Assembly: GCF_021646685.1 (NCBI RefSeq)
Contig: NZ_JAKJHW010000013.1
Location: forward strand, 1 to 58,499
Length of the DNA: 58,499 nucleotides
Source of the DNA: Pseudalkalibacillus salsuginis
GTDB lineage: Bacteria > Bacillota > Bacilli > Bacillales > Fictibacillaceae
Direction: 5' to 3'
Shown in pieces: positions 1-9,753 of this stretch. Positions within the stretch are counted from its first letter, which is position 1. Each line of letters starts with the position of its first letter. The notes beneath the pieces were generated by a model. The model was not told where the DNA came from and did no database searches. It saw only the letters and a list, made by a program, of their open reading frames with translations. The position numbers and the translations under genes were made by a program.

Positions 1-125
1 TTGTTTGATTGCTCATTAAATGTAAATCGAAATTGATTTTGGGTTCTTTTTAAAAAAGACCCGTTTCACGCTTGGCTTTTGTTCAGTTTTCAAAGAGCTA
101 ATGGTTTGTTTTTATCCAACCATTT
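1..125 (-). promoter_or_regulatory. rRNA operon leader (16S gene just outside the left edge)
   Basis: Read on the minus strand, this region has the Bacillus rrn leader pattern. A boxA-like antitermination site, AGCTCTTTGAAAACT, lies at 99-85. It is followed by GAACAAAAGCC, a small hairpin (arms near 62-58 and 46-41) and an AATGAGCAATCAAAC stretch, which in bacilli directly precedes the mature 16S 5' end. The 16S gene itself is not in the window, so its presence is inferred. In B. subtilis an rrn operon also follows lysS, which supports the reading. Confidence 0.75.
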
Positions 126-155
126 TTGTTTTTGTCGCTTATTGGCGACTTTATT

Positions 156-184
156 AATGTACCACACCACTTTGCCGATGTCAA
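156..184 (-). promoter_or_regulatory. rrn P2-type sigma-A promoter
   Basis: The -35 TTGACA (184-179), a 17-bp spacer and the -10 TACATT (161-156) read leftward into the rRNA leader. The seventh base after the -10 is a G on the minus strand (position 149). This would fit the GTP-initiated, growth-rate-controlled rRNA promoters of Bacillus; the start point is inferred. Confidence 0.75.
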
Positions 185-238
185 CAAAGAGTTTTATCGT
201 GTGTTGTCGCGAAAACAGTTTTTCCAACGACGAAAAAT

Positions 239-267
239 AATATACCATCTTTTTGAGTTTCATTCAA
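239..267 (-). promoter_or_regulatory. rrn P1-type sigma-A promoter
   Basis: The -35 TTGAAT (267-262), a 17-bp spacer and the -10 TATATT (244-239) lie about 80 bp upstream of the P2-type promoter in the same direction. This gives the tandem arrangement usual for Bacillus rrn operons. It lies beyond the lysS terminator, so rRNA transcription is independent of lysS. Confidence 0.65.
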
Positions 268-315
268 TACATTTTTCAAAAATAACTTTATCGATTCATT
301 TCAGAGCAATTGAAG

Positions 316-363
316 AACAAAAATAAAAACAGGGTCCGATCCAATCGTAAAGATCAGCCCTGT
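316..363 (-). terminator. lysS terminator
   Basis: On the minus strand ACAGGG ... CCCTGT (arms at 363-358 and 334-329) is strengthened by an inner GATC/GATC pairing and followed by a T-rich run. It starts 13 bases after the lysS stop and closes the folate-lysS operon. Confidence 0.8.
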
Positions 364-375
364 CTAAAAAGCATT

Positions 376-1884
<1,509 letters not shown>

Positions 1885-2310
1885 CTATTTCACATCTAGA
1901 ATGTTATAACGAATCGTATCCCCATATAGCGTTATACGAACATCATCGCCTTTTTTCCTTAAAAGAAGCTCTCTTCCCAGGATTGATTCGACGGAAATGT
2001 ATTTTCGTAACGGTGAAGCTTCAACGGGGTGTACGAGTTTATATGTTTCAATTTCATCTAAAAAAGGATCGAAAAGCGTCACCATTGATCCGAGGGTGAC
2101 CGTTTCGCTCATTTTGTTTTCCGGGATGGGTTCAGCAGAATATAAAAGTTGTTCCAGGTCGGTGATCCGTTGTTTGTAAAATCGCTCTTCCTCTTCATTC
2201 ATTGAAGAAGCATTTCCGAAAGGGGTCTTCCTGCCTTCATAAACATCGATCAATTCCGTTGCTAACATCTTGATGCCTTCACTCGTGAGTCTGGTTCGTT
2301 CTTTACTCAT
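1885..2310 (-). CDS. GreA/GreB-family transcription factor-like protein
   Basis: The 141-residue product starts with the LTSEG motif seen at the start of the GreA coiled coil. It then has a charged helical part rich in Glu (about residues 35-70) and a C-terminal FKBP-like Gre domain (ETVTLGSMVTLFDP... to the end). GreA proteins are usually about 157-160 residues, so the coiled coil is shortened. The family acts in the RNA polymerase secondary channel; transcript cleavage by this member is not assured because the acidic tip differs (see findings). The start is the ATG at 2310, six bases after AGGAGG; another ATG at 2316 abuts the SD. It lies between dusB and lysS, where B. subtilis has no gene. 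Confidence 0.75.
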   Translation of the reverse strand: MSKERTRLTSEGIKMLATELIDVYEGRKTPFGNASSMNEEEERFYKQRITDLEQLLYSAEPIPENKMSETVTLGSMVTLFDPFLDEIETYKLVHPVEASPLRKYISVESILGRELLLRKKGDDVRITLYGDTIRYNILDVK

Positions 2311-2387
2311 ACTCATCCTCCTAATCAATAGGTATTCATGTGCAGACACCAAGAGGTATGTAAACAGTATTCTCTAAGAGAACACTG

Positions 2388-3380
2388 TTATCCTACTTTA
2401 ACTTGTTTAGCTTCTACTTCTTCTACATAATCCATAAGGACTTGTTCCATAAGATCACGGGATTCGAGTTCCATAATTTGGTTTCGGACTTTTGCGTTTT
2501 TCGGCAGTCCTTTTAAATACCACGCTGCATGTTTACGCATTTCTTTGATTGCGACGTCCTCACCTTTCAGGGAAATCAAGCGATCAAGGTGCAGCATACA
2601 CACCTTCATTTTTTCACGTGGTGTCGGATCGCCATGCAGCTCTCCTGTTTCAAGGTACTGGACCGTACGATAAAGCATCCAAGGATTTCCAAGTGCGCCG
2701 CGTCCGATCATGACCGCATCACAACCAGTCGTTTCAAGCATACGTTTTGCATCCTGTGGTGTGGTTACATCGCCATTTCCGATGACCGGAACGGAGACAG
2801 ACTCCTTCACATCACGGATGATATCCCAATTGGCTTTACCTTCATACATTTGTACCCTTGTACGGCCGTGCAGTGCAACGGCTTTACCGCCTGCTTCCTC
2901 GATCGCCTGCGCATTCTCGACAGCGAGGATATGATCCTCATCCCAACCCATACGCATTTTCACTGTAACAGGTTTTTTCACCTCAGGTACGACGGCCGAG
3001 ACCATGTCGTAGATTTTTTGTGGATCCAACAACCATTTCGCTCCCGCATCACACTTAGTGATTTTAGGAACTGGACAACCCATGTTGATGTCAATGATAT
3101 CTGCATTCGTATAATCATCAACATATTTGGCGGCTTCTACAAGGGATTCTTTCTCACCACCGAAGATTTGTAGACTGAGCGGCTTTTCCCGGTCATCTAC
3201 ATAGAGCATCCTCATCGTTTTATCATTTTTATGCAAAATTCCTTTGTCACTGACCATTTCTGCACAAACAAGGCCTGCACCAAATTCTTTTGCTATCAGA
3301 CGAAAGGCTGGGTTACAGACACCTGCCATCGGGGCAAGCACGACACGATTATTCAGTTTGATGTCACCGATCTGAAACAT
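2388..3380 (-). CDS. dusB: tRNA-dihydrouridine synthase
   Basis: An FMN enzyme that reduces uridine to dihydrouridine in tRNA D-loops. The 330-residue protein starts with a TIM-barrel strand (VVLAPMAGVCNPAFR) and carries the catalytic-cysteine motif NMGCPVPKITKCDAGA near residues 95-110. FMN/phosphate-binding segments include VIGNGDVTTPQDA and IGRGALGNPW. The ATG at 3380 follows AGAGG by eight bases, while the in-frame GTG at 3389 lies inside that SD. It corresponds to B. subtilis yacF (dusB) and sits 13 bases after yazB, in the folate-lysS operon. Confidence 0.95.
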   Translation of the reverse strand: MFQIGDIKLNNRVVLAPMAGVCNPAFRLIAKEFGAGLVCAEMVSDKGILHKNDKTMRMLYVDDREKPLSLQIFGGEKESLVEAAKYVDDYTNADIIDINMGCPVPKITKCDAGAKWLLDPQKIYDMVSAVVPEVKKPVTVKMRMGWDEDHILAVENAQAIEEAGGKAVALHGRTRVQMYEGKANWDIIRDVKESVSVPVIGNGDVTTPQDAKRMLETTGCDAVMIGRGALGNPWMLYRTVQYLETGELHGDPTPREKMKVCMLHLDRLISLKGEDVAIKEMRKHAAWYLKGLPKNAKVRNQIMELESRDLMEQVLMDYVEEVEAKQVKVG

Positions 3381-3393
3381 CTTCTTCACCTCT

Positions 3394-3615
3394 TTACTTT
3401 AAATGTTGTACTTTCTCAGGAGAAAGTTCTTCTACTGATATATCAAGAGTCTCTGCGACTTTGTGGATTTGAGCTTGATCCGGTTTTCGGTTTCCACGTT
3501 CTATTTCACCGAGAATCGAAACGGATATGTTCATTTTTCCGGCGAGTCCTTCTTGTGTGTAGCCTTTCAATTTTCGAAAAGCCCGGATCCGCCTCCCCCA
3601 TTGTTCCGCTTCCAT
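3394..3615 (-). CDS. yazB: Small XRE-family helix-turn-helix protein
   Basis: A 73-residue protein that is almost only a Cro/C1-type helix-turn-helix (FRKLKGYTQEGLAGKMNISV, then a recognition helix with LGEIERGNRKPD). It matches the position and size of B. subtilis YazB. Its start overlaps the end of folK by 49 bases, so translation is probably coupled. DNA targets are unknown. Its place inside the folate operon may mean only co-expression. Confidence 0.85.
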   Translation of the reverse strand: MEAEQWGRRIRAFRKLKGYTQEGLAGKMNISVSILGEIERGNRKPDQAQIHKVAETLDISVEELSPEKVQHLK

Positions 3616-4094
3616 ACGTTTACTCCTTTTTTGTCAATTCGCTCTTCGATGATCGTCGAAAAGTTTTTATCCGTATGTGGAAAATGCAAATCTGGTTGCA
3701 GCTCATAAAGCGGAATCATCACAAATCCCCTATCGAGCATTCTTGGGTGTGGAATTTTTAGTTCTTCTGTTTGTATATTCTCTTGATTATACAATAAAAT
3801 GTCAAGGTCTATTGTACGTGGACCCCAGTGTATCTCACGTGTACGCTTTAAAGCGTGTTCAATCGATTGGAGCTTGTCGAGTAATTCATTTGGTGACAGC
3901 ACTGTCTGAACCTTTGCGACCATGTTCAAAAAGGCTTCCTGATCTTTATATCCTACTGGTTCTGTCTCATAAATGGAGGATATCTTTTCGACATGCGTTC
4001 CTTCAAGTCGGTCGATCTCTTTCAGGGCGCTATCCAAAAAGCTTTGACGATCCCCGATATTGGAGCCTAAGGCAACGTAAACATCATTCATCAT
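3567..4094 (-). CDS. folK: 6-hydroxymethyl-7,8-dihydropterin pyrophosphokinase
   Basis: Transfers pyrophosphate from ATP to 6-hydroxymethyl-dihydropterin, the step before dihydropteroate synthase. The 175-residue sequence shows the HPPK signatures YVALGSNIGDR at the N-terminus, WGPRTIDLDILLYN in the middle (Mg/ATP-binding aspartates) and IPHPRMLDRGFVMIPLYEL. The C-terminal tail (after about residue 155) is glycine- and lysine-rich and is the part that overlaps yazB. Its start overlaps the folB stop by four bases (ATGA). Confidence 0.95.
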   Translation of the reverse strand: MMNDVYVALGSNIGDRQSFLDSALKEIDRLEGTHVEKISSIYETEPVGYKDQEAFLNMVAKVQTVLSPNELLDKLQSIEHALKRTREIHWGPRTIDLDILLYNQENIQTEELKIPHPRMLDRGFVMIPLYELQPDLHFPHTDKNFSTIIEERIDKKGVNVWKRNNGGGGSGLFEN

Positions 4095-4450
4095 CTGGAC
4101 CTCTTGATTTCGATCGCAACAGAATCATAGTGACCCGGAATCGGCGGGTCCGGCTTAATGACTTTGACTGTGCACGTTAAAACCATCTCAAATTTTTCAA
4201 GGACCGCCTGTGCAATCTCTTCTGTCAGCTTTTCAACCAATTTCCTTGGTTCTCCTTCTACCAGTTCTTTTGTCAGTTCATATGCTTGTCCGTAATCGAC
4301 GGTACTCTCGATGTCATCTGATTTTGCTGATTCTGTGAGGTCGCATTCAAGCACAAGATCGACATTGAAGCGTTGTCCAAGCTTTTGTTCTTCAGGATAT
4401 ACACCGTGATAACCGTAAAATTTCATGTTATTGATATAGATCTTATCCAT
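4091..4450 (-). CDS. folB: Dihydroneopterin aldolase
   Basis: Cleaves dihydroneopterin to 6-hydroxymethyl-dihydropterin and glycolaldehyde. At 119 residues it has the family's size. FYGYHGVYPEEQKLGQRF carries the substrate glutamate, DYGQAYELT is the central conserved block, and VKVIKPDPPIPG holds the catalytic lysine region. It overlaps the end of the upstream dihydropteroate synthase gene by eight bases and the start of folK by four, a fully coupled folate block. Confidence 0.95.
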   Translation of the reverse strand: MDKIYINNMKFYGYHGVYPEEQKLGQRFNVDLVLECDLTESAKSDDIESTVDYGQAYELTKELVEGEPRKLVEKLTEEIAQAVLEKFEMVLTCTVKVIKPDPPIPGHYDSVAIEIKRSR

Positions 4451-5654
4451 TTTGAACCGCTCCCTTCTTCATTAACATCGCATCCATCATCATTGCCATT
4501 CGCTTATTTTCCAGCACATCATGCACACGTACAAGTTGGCAGCCTTTCTGAATACCAAGGCAAGTCGTGGCCCCGGTTCCTTCCATCCGTTCATTCGTTT
4601 CTGTCTGAAGAACGCGTCCAATGAATGATTTACGGGAGGTTCCTAGTATCACCGGGTAACCGAGTGTCGTTAACACCTCTAGATTCGACATGACATCGAG
4701 ATTGTCCTCATAAGTTTTTGCAAAGCCTATGCCTGGGTCCAAGATGATGTTTTCATCTTTCACACCTGCCTCTTTCACAAGGTCAATACTCTCTCTCAAA
4801 TCCCTGGCGATATCCGCCATCAAGTGCTCGTAATTCTTGTCCTCCCTGTTATGCATCAGAATGATCGGCACTTGATAGTCTGCTGCGACTTGCGCCATTT
4901 TCGAGTCTGCTTTTGCTCCCCATACATCATTGATGATATCCGCACCTGCTTCGATCGCTTGCTTTGCTACTTCCGCTTTATACGTATCAATGGAAATAGG
5001 CACATCAACCGCTTCTCTTACCGCCTTTATGATCGGAACCACTCGTTCCAATTCCTGTTCAACAGTCACTATGTCAGCTCCAGGGCGTGTAGATTCCCCT
5101 CCAATATCAATGATGTCAGTTCCAGCATCGACCATCGCTTTGGCGTGGTCTACTGCGCGATCGAGTGAATCATAGTTCCCTCCATCTGAAAAAGAATCCG
5201 GTGTAACGTTCAATATCCCCATGATCCTTGTCCGATCATTGAGGTCGACAGTTGTATCGCGGAATTGGATCATCCATGACTGATGTTTCATATCCTCTGA
5301 CTTCAAGAGTTGATCGATCTCAGAACCTAACTGGACGATATCCTGCAAGTCACTATCAAGCAATTGCTTCACAGCACTCTCAATTCCATAAGGGTTGCCA
5401 AGGATAAGCGCATGGGTCTGTTCCACCTCGAGCTGTTCAGCGTCTTCATGGATGATACAATCCTGCCCATGCGATAACATCGTCTGCTTCATCTGCCAGG
5501 CCGTTTTCAAAGGCAGCTCTTCGACACGGATGACCGTTTTGCTTTCGATCAACCGTTTCCGTCGTACGCTTTCGATTTTCGCCCCAACAGACATCAGTTC
5601 GTTCATCGCCTCTGTTTCATTTTTCGGATATATGAAAATCGGGTTATGTTTCAT
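4443..5654 (-). CDS. sul: Dihydropteroate synthase with N-terminal extension
   Basis: Condenses p-aminobenzoate with dihydropterin pyrophosphate and is the sulfonamide target. The DHPS TIM barrel begins near residue 140: RIMGILNVTPDSFSDGG, DIIDIGGESTRPGA, SIDTYKAEVA, ILDPGIGFAKT and GTSRKSFIG are all present. The product is 403 residues, while B. subtilis Sul is about 285, because of an extra N-terminal region of roughly 120 residues with no catalytic motif. The ATG at 5654 follows AAAGGA by nine bases and no start occurs later before the extension ends with comparable support. It lies between pabC and folB. Confidence 0.93.
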   Translation of the reverse strand: MKHNPIFIYPKNETEAMNELMSVGAKIESVRRKRLIESKTVIRVEELPLKTAWQMKQTMLSHGQDCIIHEDAEQLEVEQTHALILGNPYGIESAVKQLLDSDLQDIVQLGSEIDQLLKSEDMKHQSWMIQFRDTTVDLNDRTRIMGILNVTPDSFSDGGNYDSLDRAVDHAKAMVDAGTDIIDIGGESTRPGADIVTVEQELERVVPIIKAVREAVDVPISIDTYKAEVAKQAIEAGADIINDVWGAKADSKMAQVAADYQVPIILMHNREDKNYEHLMADIARDLRESIDLVKEAGVKDENIILDPGIGFAKTYEDNLDVMSNLEVLTTLGYPVILGTSRKSFIGRVLQTETNERMEGTGATTCLGIQKGCQLVRVHDVLENKRMAMMMDAMLMKKGAVQNG

Positions 5655-5678
5655 TGATAAAAATCCTTTCTAGTGTGT

Positions 5679-6518
5679 TCATAACTTGTTACGATCCGCT
5701 TTGTAACGTTCGAACAATTCGTTCGTGGTCCTTCCGCTCTTCCCTCGATAAGATTTACCATCAATCTTACTGATGGCTATGACCTCTTGGACTGAATTCG
5801 TCATGAAGCATTCATCAGCCTCGAGTAAATGGTCAATTGTGAATTCGCCGGTTTGCACGCGGATCCCCAGCTTTTTGCAAATTGCAAGGACATATTGTCT
5901 TGTGATCCCGTTTAAAATGCCAGTATCCACTGAAGGTGTATAGAGAGTCTCATCCTTCTGCCAAAATAAGTTCGAGGTCACCCCTTCAGCAACATACCCT
6001 TCTTTCGTAAGGAAAATCCCTTCAATTCCATGGTTGTTCAATTCCTGTTTGCCAAGAAGGTTATTTAAAAAGTGATGGGATTTCCAGCGTATTGGACCTT
6101 CAGGTGTATTACGCGAAATCCTTAACACTTTCGCTTCTTTATCCTGTAACGTTTCAGGTGCATTAGACAACGCTCCGCCATATACCATGATCGTCGGTTC
6201 GACGAACTCGAGCGTCCCTAATGCCGGGGCACCTGGGCCAGCTGATATGTTAAGGCGGATTGACGCATTTGTCCATCCATTCAATTGGAGAAGCTTACTG
6301 AGGATGTTTTCCACTTCTGTTTTCCCGACTGTCTTCCGTATAGCAATATTACGTAATGCATTGTTCATTCTCTCCAAATGCTCTTCTAACAAAAAAGGAC
6401 GTCCATTATAAATTCGAAAGGTTTCAAATACACCAATTCCATATAAGTACCCGTAATCGAAAGGTGAAATCACAGCATCTCTATCTCTTACATATTCCCC
6501 ATTCAAGTAGATGTACAT
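5679..6518 (-). CDS. pabC: 4-amino-4-deoxychorismate lyase
   Basis: A PLP enzyme that releases pyruvate from aminodeoxychorismate to give p-aminobenzoate. The 279-residue sequence belongs to the class IV aminotransferase fold. It shows [15 protein letters not shown] at the N-terminus, the PLP-lysine region [18 protein letters not shown], and [12 protein letters not shown] plus [14 protein letters not shown] in the C-terminal half. Its start overlaps the pabA stop by 16 bases. Confidence 0.94.
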   Translation of the reverse strand: MYIYLNGEYVRDRDAVISPFDYGYLYGIGVFETFRIYNGRPFLLEEHLERMNNALRNIAIRKTVGKTEVENILSKLLQLNGWTNASIRLNISAGPGAPALGTLEFVEPTIMVYGGALSNAPETLQDKEAKVLRISRNTPEGPIRWKSHHFLNNLLGKQELNNHGIEGIFLTKEGYVAEGVTSNLFWQKDETLYTPSVDTGILNGITRQYVLAICKKLGIRVQTGEFTIDHLLEADECFMTNSVQEVIAISKIDGKSYRGKSGRTTNELFERYKADRNKL

Positions 6519-7096
6519 GCCATTTCACGTCCATAGCTATTCATAAAATTTCGCAAAAGCTGCTTCCCATCAGCCGTCATAATCGATTCAGGATGGAATT
6601 GAACCCCTTCGATCGGCAATGATTTATGGCGTATGCCCATTATTTCACCTTCCGCTGTTTCTGCCGTGATTTCGAGACAGTCGGGCAGCGTCTCGCGTTC
6701 AACGATCAAGGAATGATATCGGGTCGCGATAATTTCCTCACATAATCCTTCATAAAGGGTTTTGCCATCATGCCGGATCGGTGAGGTCTTGCCATGCATC
6801 AAGCGTTCAGCGCGGACGACGTTGCCTCCAAATACTTGCGCAATCGACTGATGCCCAAGGCAAACACCGAGGATCGGAATTTTACCGGCAAAATGTTCGA
6901 TTGCTGCCAGGCTGATTCCTGCTTCATTTGGACTGCACGGGCCAGGGGATATCATCAAGTAACTCGGAACCAGGTCTTCAATTTCTTGTATCGTTATTTC
7001 ATCATTACGCCTGACGATCAGTTCTTTCCCAAGTTCGCCTAAATATTGGACGAGATTATAGGTAAACGAGTCGTAATTATCAATCATGACTATCAT
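6503..7096 (-). CDS. pabA: Aminodeoxychorismate/anthranilate synthase glutamine amidotransferase
   Basis: Supplies ammonia from glutamine to PabB (and, in B. subtilis, to TrpE). The 197-residue class I amidotransferase shows [19 protein letters not shown], the nucleophile motif [15 protein letters not shown] and the His-Glu part of the triad in [10 protein letters not shown]. It starts five bases after the pabB stop, with GAAGGTG upstream. In B. subtilis this start is a TRAP target. Here the upstream sequence has no run of GAG/UAG triplets, so TRAP control is not evident. Confidence 0.95.
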   Translation of the reverse strand: MIVMIDNYDSFTYNLVQYLGELGKELIVRRNDEITIQEIEDLVPSYLMISPGPCSPNEAGISLAAIEHFAGKIPILGVCLGHQSIAQVFGGNVVRAERLMHGKTSPIRHDGKTLYEGLCEEIIATRYHSLIVERETLPDCLEITAETAEGEIMGIRHKSLPIEGVQFHPESIMTADGKQLLRNFMNSYGREMACTST

Positions 7097-7100
7097 GGGT

Positions 7101-8534
7101 TTACACCTTCTTCATTCTTTCTCGTTCGCTAAGTTCTTTTGCATGCCATAATGCTTTTGCTTTTTTCAGACTTTCCTTGAATTCCGCTTTCGGTTCAGAG
7201 TCGATGACAATTCCAGCACCAGCCTGGACATGAGCAATGCCATCCTTACAAATCATCGTACGGATCGCAATATTAAGCTCTGTATCTCCATCAAACCCGA
7301 TCCATCCGATTGAGCCGGTATATACACCTCTTCTGACAGGTTCAAGCTCTTCAATGATTTCCATCGTCCGCACTTTCGGAGCCCCTGTGATCGTACCTCC
7401 TGGAAATGCCGCACGGATCAAGTCGACGGTATTCCGGTCAGGACGGATTTCTCCTTTTACATTCGAAACGATATGCATGACGTGGGAATACTTTTCAATC
7501 ACCATGAATTCATCCACTTCGACTGTTCCATATCGGCATACCCGCCCCAAATCATTCCGTTCCAGATCTACGAGCATCACATGTTCTGCCCGCTCCTTTT
7601 CGTTCTCGATCAATGTCTTTGCAAGTGCCGCATCTTCTGCAGGATCTTTCCCTCTCGATCTCGTCCCGGCAATCGGTCTCGTACTGACACGGTCATTTTT
7701 CTTTTTGACAAGCAGTTCGGGTGATCCATTGACGAGCTGAAACCCCGGTGTATGGAAAAATCCCATATATGGCGATGGGTTAAAATCTCGTAAGTGCTTA
7801 TAAATGTCGATTGGAGCAGATTGCAAAGGCTTCGATTGTCGAACCGATAAGTTCACCTGGAATACATCACCGCTGCGGATGTATTCCTGAATCTGACGCA
7901 CAGCCGACTTGAACTGCTCTTCATCCATTGAATACCGTAATTCCTCAGATTCTAGCTTTTGGAAAGCCCCAGCAGCGGAATCCACCTGTTCACTCTCTAC
8001 GATCCACCGTTTCTTCATCCCCTCAAGTTTAGTGAGACCAGCCTTGCGTTCCTCTTCAGGGACGTGTGTCACAAACGTAAGCTTGTTCAGCTTTTTATCG
8101 ATTACAAGGAAGTCTTCAAAAATCATGAAATAGACATCGGGCATCTGTAAATCGTCAATCGTCCCGTTTGGCAGCTTTTCAATCTGGCGTGCGACGTCAT
8201 AGCTGACATAGCCGATCGCTCCACCTTTAAAATCAGGCAGGTCTGTTTCTTCAGATCCGTTGACAACCTGGTATGTCTGCAAAAACTCGTGGACGAGGTT
8301 GAGCAAATCTCCCTCTTTAGTTTCTGTTCCGAGTTTTGATCGGATCACCAGTTCATGTCCTTTACCAGTCAACACTGCTGAAGGAGTAATACCGATTATA
8401 TGGTATCTTCCACCTCGGCCGCTTTCCAAAAGGACATGGTGACATTCATTCGAACTTATATTTTTATATCGATCAAACCAATCTCTTGGATAATCGTTAA
8501 TAGTCTTCGTAAACCGCACTCTTTTCTGTTGCAT
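7101..8534 (-). CDS. pabB: Aminodeoxychorismate synthase component I
   Basis: Aminates chorismate to 4-amino-4-deoxychorismate, the first p-aminobenzoate step. The 477-residue protein has an N-terminal TrpE-like region and the chorismate-binding domain from about residue 210 on. Motifs include [43 protein letters not shown] and [20 protein letters not shown]. The PIAGT form (rather than the PIKGT of E. coli PabB) also occurs in TrpE. The pabA-pabC neighbours decide in favour of PabB. The SD is AGGAGAGG ahead of the ATG. It is first in the folate operon. Confidence 0.94.
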   Translation of the reverse strand: MQQKRVRFTKTINDYPRDWFDRYKNISSNECHHVLLESGRGGRYHIIGITPSAVLTGKGHELVIRSKLGTETKEGDLLNLVHEFLQTYQVVNGSEETDLPDFKGGAIGYVSYDVARQIEKLPNGTIDDLQMPDVYFMIFEDFLVIDKKLNKLTFVTHVPEEERKAGLTKLEGMKKRWIVESEQVDSAAGAFQKLESEELRYSMDEEQFKSAVRQIQEYIRSGDVFQVNLSVRQSKPLQSAPIDIYKHLRDFNPSPYMGFFHTPGFQLVNGSPELLVKKKNDRVSTRPIAGTRSRGKDPAEDAALAKTLIENEKERAEHVMLVDLERNDLGRVCRYGTVEVDEFMVIEKYSHVMHIVSNVKGEIRPDRNTVDLIRAAFPGGTITGAPKVRTMEIIEELEPVRRGVYTGSIGWIGFDGDTELNIAIRTMICKDGIAHVQAGAGIVIDSEPKAEFKESLKKAKALWHAKELSERERMKKV

Positions 8535-8728
8535 GGAAGTCCTCTCCTACCTTCAATTTCCTCTTTCATTGTACATGAACGAAGGTAGTATGACACGCAA
8601 AAACAGTCTCCAGTTCTTTACAATCCGCGGGGGATCCGGAGGACTTTTTGGGGGCCTTTAGCCTGACATCCAAAAACGCCTGAAAACGAAAAAAAGGCCG
8701 ACAACTCGTCAGCCTTCAGTCCTGATCT
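8535..8728 (-). other. Intergenic region, pabB upstream and cysK terminator
   Basis: On the minus strand a TACAAT -10-like hexamer lies about 35 bases before the pabB start, but no good -35 stands 16-18 bp away, so the operon promoter is uncertain. The rest contains the cysK terminator and a short GC-rich stretch (about 8625-8660) for which I see no function. Confidence 0.4.
8689..8716 (-). terminator. cysK terminator
   Basis: Minus-strand hairpin AAGGCTGAC/GTCGGCCTT (arms 8716-8708 and 8702-8694) followed by a T-run. It starts 13 bases after the cysK stop and separates cysK from the folate operon. Confidence 0.8.
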
Positions 8729-9655
8729 CTATTCTTCTTCAAATTGGTAAAGCGGTGTGCTGAGGTAGCGTTCTCCATTACTCGGGATGATCGCAAGCAC
8801 CTTTTTACCTTTTCCAAGTTCTTTCGCGACTTTTAATGCAGCTGCAATAGCTGCCCCAGAAGAAATCCCTCCTAGCAGACCTTCTTCTCTCGCTGCTTTC
8901 CGCGCAAACTCAAACGATTCCTCTGTTGAAATCGTCAATACTTCATCATAAAGGGAGGTATCCAAGATGGATGGCACAAACCCTGCACCGATTCCTTGAA
9001 TTTTATGAGGTCCTGGTTTACCGCCTGATAGTACAGGTGAGTCCTTCGGTTCTACTGCATAAAGTTTGATTGATGGATATTTCTCTTTTAGGACTTGACC
9101 AGCGCCTGTGATCGTTCCTCCTGTTCCGATCCCGGAAACAAACGCATCTAACTGATCACCCATTTGTTCAACAATTTCTTTTCCAGTAGTATTTTTATGA
9201 ACTTCTGGATTCGCTTTGTTCATAAATTGCTGTGGCATGAAATAGCCATGTTCTTTTGAAAGCTCTTCCGCTTTAGCGATTGCGCCCTTCATCCCTTCAG
9301 CTCCAGGTGTCAGGACGAGCTCTGCTCCATAAGCGCGAAGGAGATTTCGACGTTCCATGCTCATTGTGTCCGGCATGACAAGTATAGTGGGATATCCTTT
9401 AGCTGCCCCGACCATCGCAAGTCCGATTCCGGTATTTCCACTAGTTGGCTCGATGATCGTATCTCCAGCTTTCAGTGCACCGTCTTTCTCAGCCGCTTCA
9501 ATCATCGCTTTTGCAATCCGATCTTTCACACTGCTTCCAGGATTCATGAATTCTAATTTTAAGTAAACGTCTGCATCATTCTCCCCTGTCAACCGGTTCA
9601 GTTTGACAATCGGTGTTTCTCCAATTAAATCAACAATGGAATTTCCTACTCTCAT
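8729..9655 (-). CDS. cysK: Cysteine synthase A (O-acetylserine thiol-lyase)
   Basis: A PLP enzyme forming cysteine from O-acetylserine and sulfide. The 308-residue product equals the B. subtilis length. It shows the PLP-lysine motif [18 protein letters not shown], the substrate loop [13 protein letters not shown], the phosphate-binding [14 protein letters not shown] and [13 protein letters not shown]. The ATG at 9655 has AGGAG eight bases upstream; an in-frame ATG at 9697 lies inside the upstream inverted repeat and is not used here. It has its own promoter and operator and its own terminator. Confidence 0.96.
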   Translation of the reverse strand: MRVGNSIVDLIGETPIVKLNRLTGENDADVYLKLEFMNPGSSVKDRIAKAMIEAAEKDGALKAGDTIIEPTSGNTGIGLAMVGAAKGYPTILVMPDTMSMERRNLLRAYGAELVLTPGAEGMKGAIAKAEELSKEHGYFMPQQFMNKANPEVHKNTTGKEIVEQMGDQLDAFVSGIGTGGTITGAGQVLKEKYPSIKLYAVEPKDSPVLSGGKPGPHKIQGIGAGFVPSILDTSLYDEVLTISTEESFEFARKAAREEGLLGGISSGAAIAAALKVAKELGKGKKVLAIIPSNGERYLSTPLYQFEEE

Positions 9656-9680
9656 CCCTTTCACTCCTTTAAATCCTTTA

Positions 9681-9703
9681 ATTCCTAGTATTTTCATAGG
9701 AAT
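9681..9703 (-). promoter_or_regulatory. Inverted repeat at the cysK start, candidate CymR operator
   Basis: A perfect repeat, ATTCCTA-N9-TAGGAAT, lies just downstream of the cysK -10, at about +6 to +28. CymR, the cysteine-metabolism repressor of Bacillus, binds sites built on ATTCC/GGAAT-type halves and controls cysK in B. subtilis. The assignment to CymR is an inference from this and from position. Confidence 0.55.
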
Positions 9704-9715
9704 AACACTAAATCT

Positions 9716-9744
9716 ATAATACCATTATCAGAATTTTAATTCAA
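9716..9744 (-). promoter_or_regulatory. cysK sigma-A promoter
   Basis: The -35 TTGAAT (9744-9739), a 17-bp spacer and the -10 TATTAT (9721-9716) lie upstream of the inverted repeat, which would block transcription start when bound. Confidence 0.65.
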
Positions 9745-9753
9745 TTAATGAGA

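Noticed and set aside
2529-3173. 214-codon plus-strand reading frame opposite dusB
   Set aside because: It mirrors codon bias of dusB, lacks an SD and resembles no family; many such plus-strand frames lie opposite the minus-strand genes.
7097-7130. TRAP-binding site at the pabA start
   Set aside because: Only isolated GAG/TAG triplets; no regular series of eight or more with 2-3 base spacing.
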